A DNA stretch of 64,000 nucleotides from Saccopteryx bilineata (lineage: Eukaryota; Chordata; Mammalia; Chiroptera; Emballonuridae): contig NC_089492.1 in assembly GCF_036850765.1 (NCBI RefSeq), positions 163,740,296-163,804,295 of the forward strand, given 5' to 3'. Positions 1 to 10,333 of the stretch are shown here, piece after piece. The notes below the pieces were generated by a model. It worked only from the letters and a program-made list of their open reading frames with translations, was not told where the DNA came from and did not search any database. The translations under genes and the position numbers were made by a program. How positions within the stretch are numbered: position 1 is the first letter of the stretch; each line of letters begins with the position of its first letter.

Positions 1-46
1 AGTAGAGACATGGTAATTGGTAGTTATAAAAATTTAGCTAACTTCT

Positions 47-376
47 AGCCTGACCAGGCGGTGGCGCAGTGGATAGAGCGTCGGACTGTGATGCAGAGGA
101 CCTGGGTTCGGGACCCTGAGCTCGCCAGCTTGAGTGCGGGCTCATCTGGTTTAAGGAAAAGCCCACCAACTTGAGTCCAGGGTCGCTGGCTCCAGCGAGG
201 GGTTACTCGGTCTGCTGAAGGCCCGTGGTCAAGGCACATATGAGAAAGCAATCAATGAACAACTAAGGTGTTGCAACGGGCACTGAAAAACTAATGATTG
301 ATGCTTCTCATCTCTCTCCATTCCTGTCTATCCCTCTCTCTGACTCACTCTCTGTCTCTGTAAAAAAAAAAAAAAA
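47..376 (+). repeat. tRNA-derived SINE, type B
   Basis: The head GCCTGACCAGGCGGTGGCG contains an A-box-like GTGGCGCAGTGGATAGAG, and a degenerate B box follows near position 107. The body has the 'CACATATGAGAAAGCAATCA' block, a TC-rich stretch and a polyA tail. A target-site duplication close to AATTTAGCTAACTTCT flanks it (31-46 and about 377-391). It is a retrotransposed Pol III SINE. I call this head 'type B' throughout. Confidence 0.9.
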
Positions 377-408
377 AATTAGCTAACTTCTTAATTTAAA
401 AAATTATA

Positions 409-802
409 GGCCCTGGCCGGTTGGCTCAGTGGTAGAGCATCGGCCTGGTGTGCAGAAGTCCCGGGTTCGATTCCCGGCCAGGGCACACAGGAGAAGCGCC
501 CATCTGCTTCTCCACCCCTCCCCCTCTCCTTCCTCTTTGTCTCTCTCTTCCCCTCCCGCAGCCAAGGCTCCATTGGAGCAAAGATGGCCCGGGCGCTGGG
601 GATGGCTCCTTGGCCTCTGCCCCAGGCGCTAGAGTGGCTCTGGTCGCGACAGAGCGACGCCCCGGAGGGGCAGAGCATCACCCCCTGGTGGGCAGAGCTT
701 CGCCCCTGGTGGGCATGCCGGGTGGATCCCGGTTGGGCGCATGCGGGAGTCTGTCTGACTGTCTCTCCCCGTTTCCGGCTTCGGAAAAATACAAAAAAAA
801 AA
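409..802 (+). repeat. tRNA-derived SINE, type A (long form)
   Basis: The head is GGCCCTGGCCGGTTGGCTCA, with a B box GGTTCGATTCC at about 465-475, followed by a CT-rich segment, a GC-rich body and an A tail after GGAAAAATAC. The duplication AAAAATTATA lies on both sides (about 399-408 and 802-811). Its antisense frame is open over 100 codons, but that is a property of the SINE and not a gene. I call this head 'type A' throughout. Confidence 0.93.
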
Positions 803-1365
803 AAAATTATAAACACACACCTTCTAAATTGAGGGTCACAGCTCTATTTGCCAAGAATGGCCTTTGGCCAGGACAAGCAGAGCTGACCAGCTGTATTAAT
901 GACTAGCCTACCTGTGGAGACAAGAGCCAGGGAGGGGCTAGTTTCTTGGAGATCTGGGGCAAAGAAAACAAGGTTCAGTTCCATATAGTTTGGAGATGTT
1001 GACAACCCATCCTCTATACAGAAAGTATATGTCTACAGCTGAATGAGGTAGGTGATTCAACAAACTCTGACATAAACCATCTGTAAGGGAGCTCTTCTCC
1101 CTCCAGAAGGAGAGATACTTAAGGAGAAAAAGCCTTTTAAGAGGTGTCCCACAGAGATAGAGGTAGTGGTGGGAGCAGTCAGGCAGACAAGATTAATTCT
1201 GCATCTAGAATTCTAATCCCTGAATTTGCAGCAATGGATGATAGCCCTTGTTTTTGGTCAGCTACGTCCTAAAACCAGGGCTATCACACTGTGCTGTGTG
1301 ACTTCAAGTATCCGCCCCCTCTGAGCTTCTATTTGATGAGGAGTTTGGGTCTGAATCTTCTAGTT
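803..1365. other. No gene seen (unique DNA)
   Basis: I see no conserved exon, RNA gene or recognisable repeat. The stretch ends at the 8-bp duplication TTCTAGTT (1358-1365) of the next transposon. Confidence 0.5.
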
Positions 1366-1616
1366 CAGCGGTTCTCAACCTGTGGGTCATGACCCCGGCA
1401 TATTTCCGATGGCTTTAGCCGCTGAGAAGCCGCGCTACCGTCGTAGCAGTGCTATTCAGCTTGAACGCACGTGGCCTGCGTTCCAAACTAAATGCCTGCG
1501 ATCATGCGCAGATGTGATTGCATCATCTGTCCGGGGCCTAAGGGGCAGGGAAGAGAGCCTGCGAGACAGCCTGCTGGTGTAAAAAAGGTTAATAATGTAA
1601 AAACAGTACACACACT

Positions 1617-2020
1617 GGCCCTGGCCAGTTGGCTCAGTGGTAGAGCGTCGGCCTGGTGTGCAGAAGTCCCGGGTTCGATTCCCGGCCAGGGCACACAGGA
1701 GAAGCGCCCATCAGCTATCCACCCCTCCCCCTCTCCTTCCTCTCTGTCTCTCTCTTCCCCTCCCGCAGCCAAGGCTCCACTGGAGCAAAGATGGCCCGGG
1801 CACTGGGGATGGCTCCTCAGCCTCTGCCCCAGGTGCTAGAGTGGCTCTGGTCGCAACAGAGCGACGCCCTGGAGGGGCAGAGTATCACCCCCTGGTGGGC
1901 AGAGCGTCGCCCCCTGGTGGGCGTGCCAGATGGATCCCAGTCGGGCGCATGCGGGAGTCTGTCTGACTGTCTCTCCCCGTTTCCGGCTTCGGAAAAATAC
2001 AGAAAAAAAAAAAAAAAACC
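1617..2020 (+). repeat. tRNA-derived SINE, type A, nested in hAT element
   Basis: A type A head, GC-rich body and A tail are flanked by a perfect 13-bp duplication CAGTACACACACT (1604-1616 and 2021-2033). It therefore inserted into the hAT element after that element was already in place. Confidence 0.93.
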
Positions 2021-2130
2021 CAGTACACACACTATACACACAATCCTGTGTAAGGGTAAGGTGCTTTGTGTATAATCATTACACAGTACACAAAGCAGCT
2101 TACACTTACACAAAGCACCATACATTTACA

Positions 2131-2957
2131 CAGTGTGAACTACATCGGTCTTATACTATAAGAGACCACTATAAGATGTAGTTCACACTGTTCCCCAATG
2201 TATAATTATCTCCCATATCTCCCACTATTTTCCCATATTCTGAATGAGGAAACTGCTGAAATCAGCGATTTCCGGCATTGAATCCGCCTCCTATTGATTT
2301 CATTGGGAGTGCGGCGGATTTTGTGGAAGAGAGCTCCCGAGAATCTCGGGTTACCACACAATCCGCCACAGCCTCCTTCTGATTTCAATGAGAGGCGGAG
2401 AAATGACAGTTTCCGACACATTTCTTCCTCTCCTATTCAAGTCAATGGGATGCCGCAGCAGATTCCGCTCAAATATAGAGCATGTTGCTTAATTTTTTCC
2501 ACGCTAGAACTTTTCCTAGAGCAGAAAAACTCCAAAGGTGGAATCCGCCACCCCCAAAAGACTGAAAGAGGCCTCACACTGAGGAATCTGCTGTGCGGAT
2601 TCTGCAGTGTAAAAGATCTGCCTCCTATAGAAGTCTATTGGGGGTGGCAGATTCCACTTTTGGAATTTTTCTGCTCTAGGAAAAGTTCTAGCGTGGAAAA
2701 AATTAAGCAACATGCTCTATATTTGAGCAGAATCTGCTGCGGCCTCCCATTGACTTGAATAGGAGAGGAAGAAATGTGTCGGAACTGCATTTCTGCCGTA
2801 CAGGGGGTCTCTCTTCTGTGGAACCCACGGGTCTCCCACTGAAGTAAATGAGATGTGGATTCCACCGCAGAAACCGCTGCTTTATAGTGTGAAAGAGCCC
2901 TGAAAGATACCATGCTGTGCAGAAACTGCAGTGTATCCTATGACGTAGTTCACACTG
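2131..2957. mobile_element. Palindromic fold-back MITE nested in hAT element
   Basis: The outer ends CAGTGTGAACTACATC (2131-2146) and GACGTAGTTCACACTG (2942-2957) are inverted repeats matching at 15 of 16 bases. A second inverted copy GATGTAGTTCACACTG (2175-2190) makes a 60-bp hairpin at the left. The interior has two long inverted arms, 2411-2555 and 2640-2784. Blocks such as GATTTCATTGGGAG and CTCCCATTGACTT resemble DNA-transposon MITEs common in amphibian and reptile genomes (from memory). I did not find a convincing duplication at the outer ends, so the exact borders are uncertain. It has no coding capacity; the open frame 2294-2758 follows from the palindrome. Confidence 0.65.
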
Positions 2958-3309
2958 TTCTATATAGAAAAATTGCCACTAATCTGGAAAAAACATCCAT
3001 TAGTTAAGCAGCTATTTACAGAATGGTAGCCCCAATACACTAGGTAAGGAGGTCCATTAGTAATAAATATTTCTCAATATGTAATTAAATATTGTTTTTG
3101 TGATTAATCACTGTTTAAATTATGTTTGATTTGTAGCAATGAGAATACATAATGCATATCAGGTATTTACATTCCGAATCATAACTGTAAGCAAAATTAC
3201 AGCTATGAAGTAGCCACCAAAATTATTTTTTGGTTTGGGGTCACCGCAACATGAGGAACTGTATTGCGGGGTCACAGCATTAGAGAAGTTGAGAACCACT
3301 GTTCTAGTT

Positions 3310-5734
3310 TATCGTATGACGTGCAGGTCAGTTATCCAGGGAGGCACTGTTGTCAGTTTCATTAGACATTTCAGTGGCAGCTTGCTTACTTAACAGGCAC
3401 AGCAGCAAGCTGCAAGATCCCCAGACACACACCACGAACAACAACAACAACACCATCACCATCACCACCAACGACATCGTCACCACCACCACACTTTTCT
3501 CTTAGATACAGATCACTTCAGGGTGGCATCAGCCAACTTTGCCAAGACCATTCAAATCCTAGGTTTTAGAACTTGCAATATGTTCATGTCCCCTCCTCCC
3601 ACCTCGTACTCCCCAACTCAAAAAAAAGTAATGTTTATTACCTATAAAGTCACTAGGAAAATGATAAAATGCTTTCTAGACAAACTCAACTCCATTTGAA
3701 TCAGGTAGGTTTGAAAATAATACTACAGAGTGGAAGAAAATATGATAAAGTTTGATGGAAAAAAGGGGAGGGAGAAAAGGAAGGAAGGAATGAGGTGGGG
3801 GAAGTAAAGCCAGCAGCAGAGCCAGAATTGAAAATGAGTTTATTGGCACATTTTCCCAAAGGTCCCCACTGGGGTTACCCAGACACCTGGGCCTTACCAA
3901 CAGCAACGACCCTATCACTTTATAAATTTGACCTAATTTCCTGCAAAGGGGTTGGGGCAGACAAGTGCACACTTCTCCTCTACCTTCCTAAAAGATAAAC
4001 CGACTGGCTCTCTTGGCACAGGACCCCACCCTATCCTGGCACCTTCCAGCCAGGGATGGCCTTGGGGAGGGAGGGGCTCACAGACCTCTGGGCCTTTGCT
4101 GTGAGCTGGTCACCCACTGGACAGCCAAGGCAGCTGATACAGCACTTGAGCAGGTCCCTCTCATTTGCCTCCAATAATTCCATGAGAGTCATCCACCCTG
4201 TTTTACATGTGAAGAGGGCTGAGACTTAGCAACTTGAGCTCCAGGTGACAGCTCCCAAGTAAAGTCAGGACTCAGACCAGCATTTCTGGCTCCCTGCCAT
4301 CCCATTTCCCATTCCCCCAGTTTTTTGGGACATAGAAGCAGCAAGGGAGGGCATGTCATCAGCGAGGTCAGGAGGGACCCAACTAGCAGCCTCTGCCCGC
4401 AGAATGGTGAAATGAAGGAGCCAGAAGTCTGAGCAAAGACCTCTGCCACTCCCCTACCCACCTACACACTAGGCAATGCCGTGGAGTCATGTGCCAAGGC
4501 CACTGTCACGTGGCCTTGGGCCAGGCCTGCAGTGGGGCCATCAAGTCGGGGAAGGAAGCGGGCAGGCGCTGGCCAGGAGCAGCTAGCTCCCTCTCTGCCT
4601 CCTCTGGGCCTGCAGCTCCTTTCCTGTCTCCCTGTCCTCTCGCTGGTCCCTGCCTTACCTCCCCACAGGAAGCCCCTTCCCATGCCCCAATGCACCGCGC
4701 TCTCCCAAGGGAGGGTGTCTATGCAGAGGCCAGGCCAGGCCACCCGGCTGGATAGAAGGCTGGAAAACAATTTCTCTGCGGTTCCAAAGGCTGAACTCAT
4801 GACCATAACGGGGGGCTAACCAGGGATTACAGGGGGTTAATCATTTGTCTGTCTTCAGCACCAAATGAATAAACAGTCAACTAGCCTCTCAGAGGACATG
4901 GCCATGAGGGTCCTGCCTCCTCACTCTGGTCAGAAGGAACCCTGAGGGCAAAGAAATCCACCGCACCAATTTGCAGGGGACACTGCCAGGAGAAGTTGTC
5001 CATATCCGTGGTGGCAGCTGAATTCCGCAGTTCCAGACCCAGACTGCCCAACCCAAAGTGCCAGACTCAGATAGACTGCTGTACAAGGTGAATGTTAATT
5101 CAGACAGAAAGCTAAGTATTAACCACGCTCCAGACAGGAGAAGCTAAAATCATGTGATTTCCTCCTTGTGGTTACTGCTTTTTTACCTGAGAGGAAGTCC
5201 AAGCTGAAAAAAGAGAAAGGCTCAAAACCAAGACAACTGAGAAATCAGCTTACAACCCCACTGGCCAGAGGTAGCCTGAGAGACTCCTTCCAATCTCCAG
5301 GGTCAGGAATAACACTATGTCCTTGGGGTCAGGCATTTCCTGTCTGCTGGTTGGGCCGGGGCCCCTCAGTTTGGCCAGAGGACCTCAGCTTGTCAGAGCT
5401 GCCAAGCCTTCACCAACACACAGTAAGAATTATTGCAGTGCAGAGAGATTCTAAGAACCATGAAAAGTGAGACCATCTGCCCTTAAATGAGAAAGTGAGA
5501 CCATCTGCCCTCAAAAGATAGAGGTTTTTAGGCAGAAATTCAATTATCCCTACTTTACACTTAGAATGTTGTACGTGCTACAGAGAATCCTCCTCGTCAT
5601 GATTCCTCACCCCACTTGGCATCACCATGACCTGTACACACCCTAAGCTTCTTTCCTTACCCAGCACCGAGCAGCCCTCAGGAGAATTATCTTTAGATAC
5701 TCCCTCAGCATGTTCAAATGTTCAACAGTTGTAT
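3310..5734. other. Mostly unique DNA with microsatellite and MIR
   Basis: A CAA/CAC-type trinucleotide stretch lies at 3436-3493. A MIR remnant is described separately at 4170-4310. The GC content rises around 4450-4760, but the frames there show no recognisable domain. No gene is supported. Confidence 0.5.
4170..4310 (+). repeat. MIR SINE remnant
   Basis: The order 'TTTTACATGTGAAGAGG...CTGAGACTTAGCAACTTGAG...GTAAAGTCAGGACTCAGACCAGC' follows the MIR core and 3' portion. It is strongly diverged, as expected for this ancient family. Confidence 0.6.
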
Positions 5735-5825
5735 TTCATGGAGTCATAGACTTATCTCAAACTCCTTCTACAGACAGGAAACTGAGGCTCAGAGAGGGAA
5801 AGTGACCAGGTCAGGAATTGAAAGG
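5735..5825 (+). repeat. MIR SINE remnant
   Basis: ACAGGAAACTGAGGCTCAGA, then GAGGGAAAGTGACCAGGTCA, is the MIR core signature. Confidence 0.65.
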
Positions 5826-5956
5826 CGGTATGCTAGAAGAGTTATGCTCAAATGCTCATTTTTCTGATGTCAATTTCTTTAACATAAAAAACCACTTCAA
5901 AAATAGACAGCCACAAAAATCTGGGGTATTATACTTCTTTGGCTGGTTTCACACTA

Positions 5957-6350
5957 TTTGTTCAGGGTACTCCAGAGAAACAAAACCAACAGAAAGTTAT
6001 TAAGGAAGCGGCTCATAGGATTCTGGTCACTGGCAGATTCAAAACCTGCAGGGTGGCCCAGCAGACTGGAGACTCAGAGCCGATGCTGTAGTTTCAGTCC
6101 GAAGCCCTGCTGGAGAATTCCTCCTTGCTCAGGGAAATCAGTCTTTTTGTTCTGTTCAGGCCTTCACCTGAGTGGGGGACTTCCACCCACAATTATGGAG
6201 GGCAACCTGTTTTACTCCAAGTCCATCAATTTAAATATTAATCTTATCTAAAAACTCTGCCACAGAAACACCCAGAATAATGTTTGACCCAATATCCATG
6301 TACCTGTGTGGCCCAGTCAAATTGATGCATAAAATTAACCATCACACACA
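5957..6350 (+). repeat. Ancient mammalian interspersed repeat (family not named)
   Basis: The segment begins with GTTCAGGGTACTCCAGAGAA, contains AATCAGTCTTTTTGTTCTGT and GTTTTACTCCAAGTCCATCA, and ends at AAAATTAACCATCAC. I recognise this order of blocks from many mammalian loci, but I cannot assign it safely to an LTR, LINE tail or DNA-element family. No coding frame belongs to it. Confidence 0.55.
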
Positions 6351-6437
6351 CTGTAGCTAAAAAATACAGTCTGTGATAATTCCATCATATGTCAAAATGT
6401 ACTCATAAACCCTTTTGTTTGTCATAAGGCCTCTACA

Positions 6438-6690
6438 CAGCCATTTTCAATTCATGGAACACAAACTATTTAAATTCTGTGGTGCACCAAAAAATATATT
6501 TTGCCAACCTGACAAAAAAAATAGGTATAATTTTGATTCATTCATACCACACAGCTATCGTTGTGTTGGCTGTTGTCATCATTTTATTTGACACTCTAAG
6601 GGAAAAGAGGTCAGTGCCCCTGACTAAATATTAGTAGTTGGGTACTGCATGTTTTAAAAATTCTCGTGGTACTTGCGTTGAAAATCACTA
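6438..6690. mobile_element. Old hAT-type MITE remnant
   Basis: The ends CAGCCATTTTCAA (6438-6450) and TTGAAAATCACTA (6678-6690) are approximate inverted repeats of the 'CAGTGATTTTCAA' hAT class. The flanks CCTCTACA and CTCTATCC share CTCTA, a decayed 8-bp duplication at best. The inside contains GGTGCACCAAAAAATATAT-like sequence and no frame. Confidence 0.45.
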
Positions 6691-6699
6691 CTCTATCCA

Positions 6700-7404
6700 A
6701 CTGTTGAATGGGCTCTCTGTAGAGGGCAAGCATGAATCAAAATTAACCTTAAAGATCTACACAGACATATGTGTATACAGGCACGCATCTCCACAGCAGA
6801 AAGGAATGCAATTTAATAATCTATTTCACTGAAGGACAAAAGAGAAAACAGAATGCAAAGGGTTGTACGTAGGAGACAGGAGTTGTTAACAAGCAGCTTT
6901 GTTCTGGGAGAGTTGATGTTGGAATCCCATATTAAGGTTACTACATGGGGCCAGGTGACCTCAGGGAGTCTTTTCTAACCCAGATGATTCTGTGATTGTA
7001 TTTCCACTGGAATGAGCACTCACTAAGAGATTGTTCATCATCACAAATAAGAACAGAGAAGGGTTGGGACCAAAGGGTTTAAGGCCTACATTCAGTTGCC
7101 CCAGTTCCCCACTGCAGATTCAACAGGAAAAACTGCTCTTCTGATTCTCTGCCCAGAATAACTGTTTGGCGCTATAGATAAAGAAAGGCTGGCATGTTCC
7201 TCCCAGTTCAGTTCAGCAGTGGGTGAGTGACCCCTCAGCAAATAATCTGCCATGGTGTCTTCCAACAAAGAGAAAGCAGGAATAAAATGTAGAGATGTCA
7301 CCTGATAACTTCCATTTTCCTGTCCGATTAAAATATAAACTCCATAGCTAGGCTGTTTTCAGCATAAAGTGAAACATTTACGGACACTGAAAAACACTTT
7401 AAAA
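6700..7404. other. No gene seen (unique DNA)
   Basis: There is no recognisable repeat, RNA or exon. The end is marked by the duplication AAAATACTTGTG (7405-7416) of the following SINE. Confidence 0.5.
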
Positions 7405-7416
7405 AAAATACTTGTG

Positions 7417-7780
7417 CCCTGGCTGGTTGGCTCCATAGTAGAGTGTCAGCCTGGCATGTGGAAGTCCTAGGTTTGATTCCCAGTCAGAGAACACAGAAGA
7501 AGTGACCATCTGCTTTCTCCACCCTTCCCCCTTCTCTTTTTTCTCCTTCCACATGTGCCATGGCTTGGTTTGTGCAAGTTGGCCCTGGGTGCTGAGGATA
7601 GCTCCATAGCCTCATTTCAGGTGCTAAAATAGCTTGATTGCCAAGCAATGGAGCAACAGCCCCAGATGCACTGAGCATCACCTGGTAGGGGACTTGTCAG
7701 GTAGATCCTGGTTGGGCACATGAGGAAGTTTGTCTTTGCCTCTCTGTCTCTTATTTAATTAAAAAATAAATACTTAAAAT
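7417..7780 (+). repeat. tRNA-derived SINE, type A, diverged
   Basis: CCCTGGCTGGTTGGCTCCAT with a weak B box (GGTTTGATTCC) is the type A head. The body carries many substitutions. A perfect duplication AAAATACTTGTG flanks it at 7405-7416 and 7781-7792. Confidence 0.88.
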
Positions 7781-7938
7781 AAAATACTTGTGCTATCTTG
7801 TTTCCTTAAAAATAGCATTATCAGCAAAACCCAGATCACAGGAAACTATAAGACACATGTTCCAGTTTCAACAATGAGAAAAATGGCAAGAAAAAAATAG
7901 AAAGGAGAAAAATGTATTAAGTAAAAAAACTTGAGATG

Positions 7939-10333
7939 ACGGAAATGGCGCCGTGAGAAGCGCGTCCGACAGCTCTCCCCTAAATCACAACAAATTTATC
8001 AACTAGAAACAGAAAAATTTATCCTCGGAGCATTCCGGAGTTCCACACAAACTGAAAGCAAAAGGACTGTTATCACTTGAATCTGAGAGACGAGGGTGTG
8101 GAGGAAGCTACCGCAGCGACGCTCATTCAAGCCGCCAGGGAGTGCGCCCGCGGTGAGTCAGCCCATATACTTGGGAACCGCAAGCCGCCGCGAGCCCGTG
8201 AGCTGCCGCGAACCCCCGCGAACCGCCACCGCGAGCTGCCGCGAGCCCCCGCGAACCGCCACCGCGAGCGGCAGCCACGAGCCAACGCGCGAGCGCCCGG
8301 TCCGGTTGAGCACCGCTGACGTTCCCAGCGGCCCGCACACTGCGAGTGGGGGTCGCCGGCCACCGGTGCCCTGAGCGCCCCATTCGCGCGCGCGCGTGCC
8401 TTGGGTATTCCACGCGCCCAGGGCGCCCTACTGGCCCGCACACCCAGGGGGCTCCATTATCCTGCGCCTGGTGCGGTCCAGCCGCCAGCGGCGGGCCGAG
8501 CGGGAGAGGTTTGGGAGATTCTCTCCGTGGGCGGGGCACCTCACCCAGCCATTCAAGCTAACAATCAAGCGTTGGGGGAGGGGTGCGCGCAGGCAGCCTA
8601 AAATACCTTCGGAAACACAGCTGCAACCCAATCACTGAAATTAGCTTAACCCATAAAATCTGCGCACCCTTGGTTCTAATTGATAAGATCTCTCTCAGTT
8701 CAGCGATCCAAGACAAGAGGCGTGATATTTTTTAGTGCCTCTCGCTAAAGGGGCGGGGGCAACTTCTGATTGATAGAGCCTCCATATTCAGGGATAAACG
8801 CTAACAAGAAGGACTTGGCAGATAATAAGGTCTATACTACACTAGTCGTAAGCAGAGACTAGTGCCTCTTCTTCCCTGCAAAAACAGGCTACAAAGTGTG
8901 GAAAGCCTGGGTTGAGAGGTCCAACTAAATGATAGGCGCTGAACAGTCACCTTGACAACAATTGACTCCCACCCCCGCCTGATTACACTGGAGGCCCTGA
9001 CTCTCAGAGCCTTTCCCAAAGCCTTGCACTGAGTGGGGATAGAGTGGGGATTTCCCAGCTCTTTGAGCCTCTTACTCCCCAGGCAGAAGCAGTTGCAGCC
9101 TTATAGCTGGATCACCAGGCTGCTAATTCAGAAAGGGGGGACTAGGAGAGAGAATCCAGGAAAGCAAACTCTCTCATCGTTGGACCCTGCAAACGCCAAC
9201 AAGCCTTTACTTCCAGCAAGACTAAAGTCAATTATATGACATTGCCATAGAATCCCATCAACTGCAAATCCCTACCTAAGAGTGACACAGGGGCAGAGCC
9301 TGGGGTACAGAGTCACCGACTAGGAAGAGGGAGAGAAAAGAAAAAGGAAGAAGTTAACCTCTCAAAATCAAGAAAAACCCACAGACTTTACAACTTGATC
9401 CACTAATTTTTTTTTTGTTGTTGTTGTTGTTGCTTGTTTCTTCTATCTTTTTGCCTTTATTTCCTCCACCTCGGTCCTTCTATTCTCTGCCCATCTTATG
9501 CTTCCCCTTTCTTGAACTACACTACCCATGAGTGTTGCATTTTATTTTTCTTCTTCATCCTCACCCTCCTTTAAGGTTATACTCCAAAACACTTAACTCT
9601 CACTCTCTCCTCTTTTGTTTTTTTTTTGTCTTGCTTTATTTTGTTTTTTTCTCCTCCTATTTTATTTCTTCCTTCGTTTTTCTCTTTTTCTTATTTTTTC
9701 CTTTGTATTCGTTTTTTCTTTTCTCATTTTACTTTCCTCCCATATAATCCTCAATCACGAACAAATTAGTTAATTTGGGACTCAAGGCTTTTTTTTGGTT
9801 TTATTTCTCTTTTTTGCTTTTGTTTTTATTTTTTTTTCTCTTGTTTATTTTTGTGGCATTTTGGGTCCTCCCAACCCAAGGTCTCCATTGTATTTAGTCT
9901 TCGCTCCACTTAATACAACAGATTTTTACTTATTATTTTTATTTTTTTCTTCTTTATTATTCTTTTTTGGTCCTTTTTTCTGATTCCCTCTTATCCCTCT
10001 CATTATATCTCTTAGTTGACCATCACTTACAAGCAAATCATCTTATGCTTGTCTAAGATTTTCTTCCTTTTTTTTTTTTTTTTTTTTTTTTTTTGCATTT
10101 AGTAGGTCCCTACTCCCTTTTTTTGCCCCTTGAACTCTTCACCCCAAATCAGGCCCTCCATTATAGGCACGATATTTCCCTGAGGAGGGGAGAGGAGGGA
10201 AAGAGAAGAGAGAAAAAAGGGGGAAATAATAAATTATTACTGTTTTTTTTTGTGGGGTGTTTTACCCTATTTTTTTTTTTTCTTTTTACTCTTTATTAAT
10301 TCTAATTAGTGCTATCAATAAGACCACCCTCAG
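7939..10333 (+). promoter_or_regulatory. L1 5' UTR with internal promoter
   Basis: It starts ACGGAAATGGCGCCGTGAGA. Positions 8090-8540 are CpG-rich, as expected for an internal Pol II promoter. Within it a 33-bp unit is repeated in tandem (8200-8232 and 8233-8265, one mismatch). From about 9400 to 10290 the plus strand is strongly T-rich and pyrimidine-rich (T runs at 9410, 9820, 10070, 10270), a part unlike the human L1 5' UTR. Short open frames here (for example 8077-8319) are GC or repeat artefacts. Promoter function is inferred from position and composition. Confidence 0.75.

Larger units (their letters stand above)
1366..3301 (+). mobile_element. SPIN/URR1-like hAT transposon, non-autonomous, with nested insertions
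   Basis: The 5' end CAGCGGTTCTCAACCTGTGG and 3' end GGTTGAGAACCACTG-type sequence (AGTTGAGAACCACTG here) form hAT terminal inverted repeats. They are flanked by a perfect 8-bp duplication TTCTAGTT (1358-1365 and 3302-3309). The 3' portion carries the block around CATAACTGTAAGCAAAATTAC and the GGGGTCACCGCAACATGAGG segment that I know from the SPIN/URR1 group. No transposase reading frame is present, so it must have been moved in trans. Inside lie a type A SINE (1617-2020) and a palindromic element (about 2131-2957), so the original copy was much shorter than 1.9 kb. Confidence 0.85.

Noticed and set aside
429..480. tRNA genes at SINE heads
   Set aside because: A and B boxes are present, but no cloverleaf with a proper anticodon arm forms and each is joined to a SINE body with a duplication. 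They are tRNA-derived SINE promoters.
391..816. Long antisense frame with the residues EGKRETERKERGRGGEADG
   Set aside because: The same peptide recurs in reverse in nearly every type A SINE (for example near 25073, 32135, 38400 and 56309). It is the antisense of a repeat and not a conserved protein.
2294..2758. 154-codon frame as a gene
   Set aside because: It lies inside the palindromic MITE, both strands are open, and no domain is visible.
8077..8539. Arg/Pro/Ala-rich frames in the L1 5' UTR
   Set aside because: They follow from CpG-rich composition and the 33-bp repeat. The second L1 does not preserve them. An ORF0-like antisense gene is known only from primates, and I saw no support for one here.
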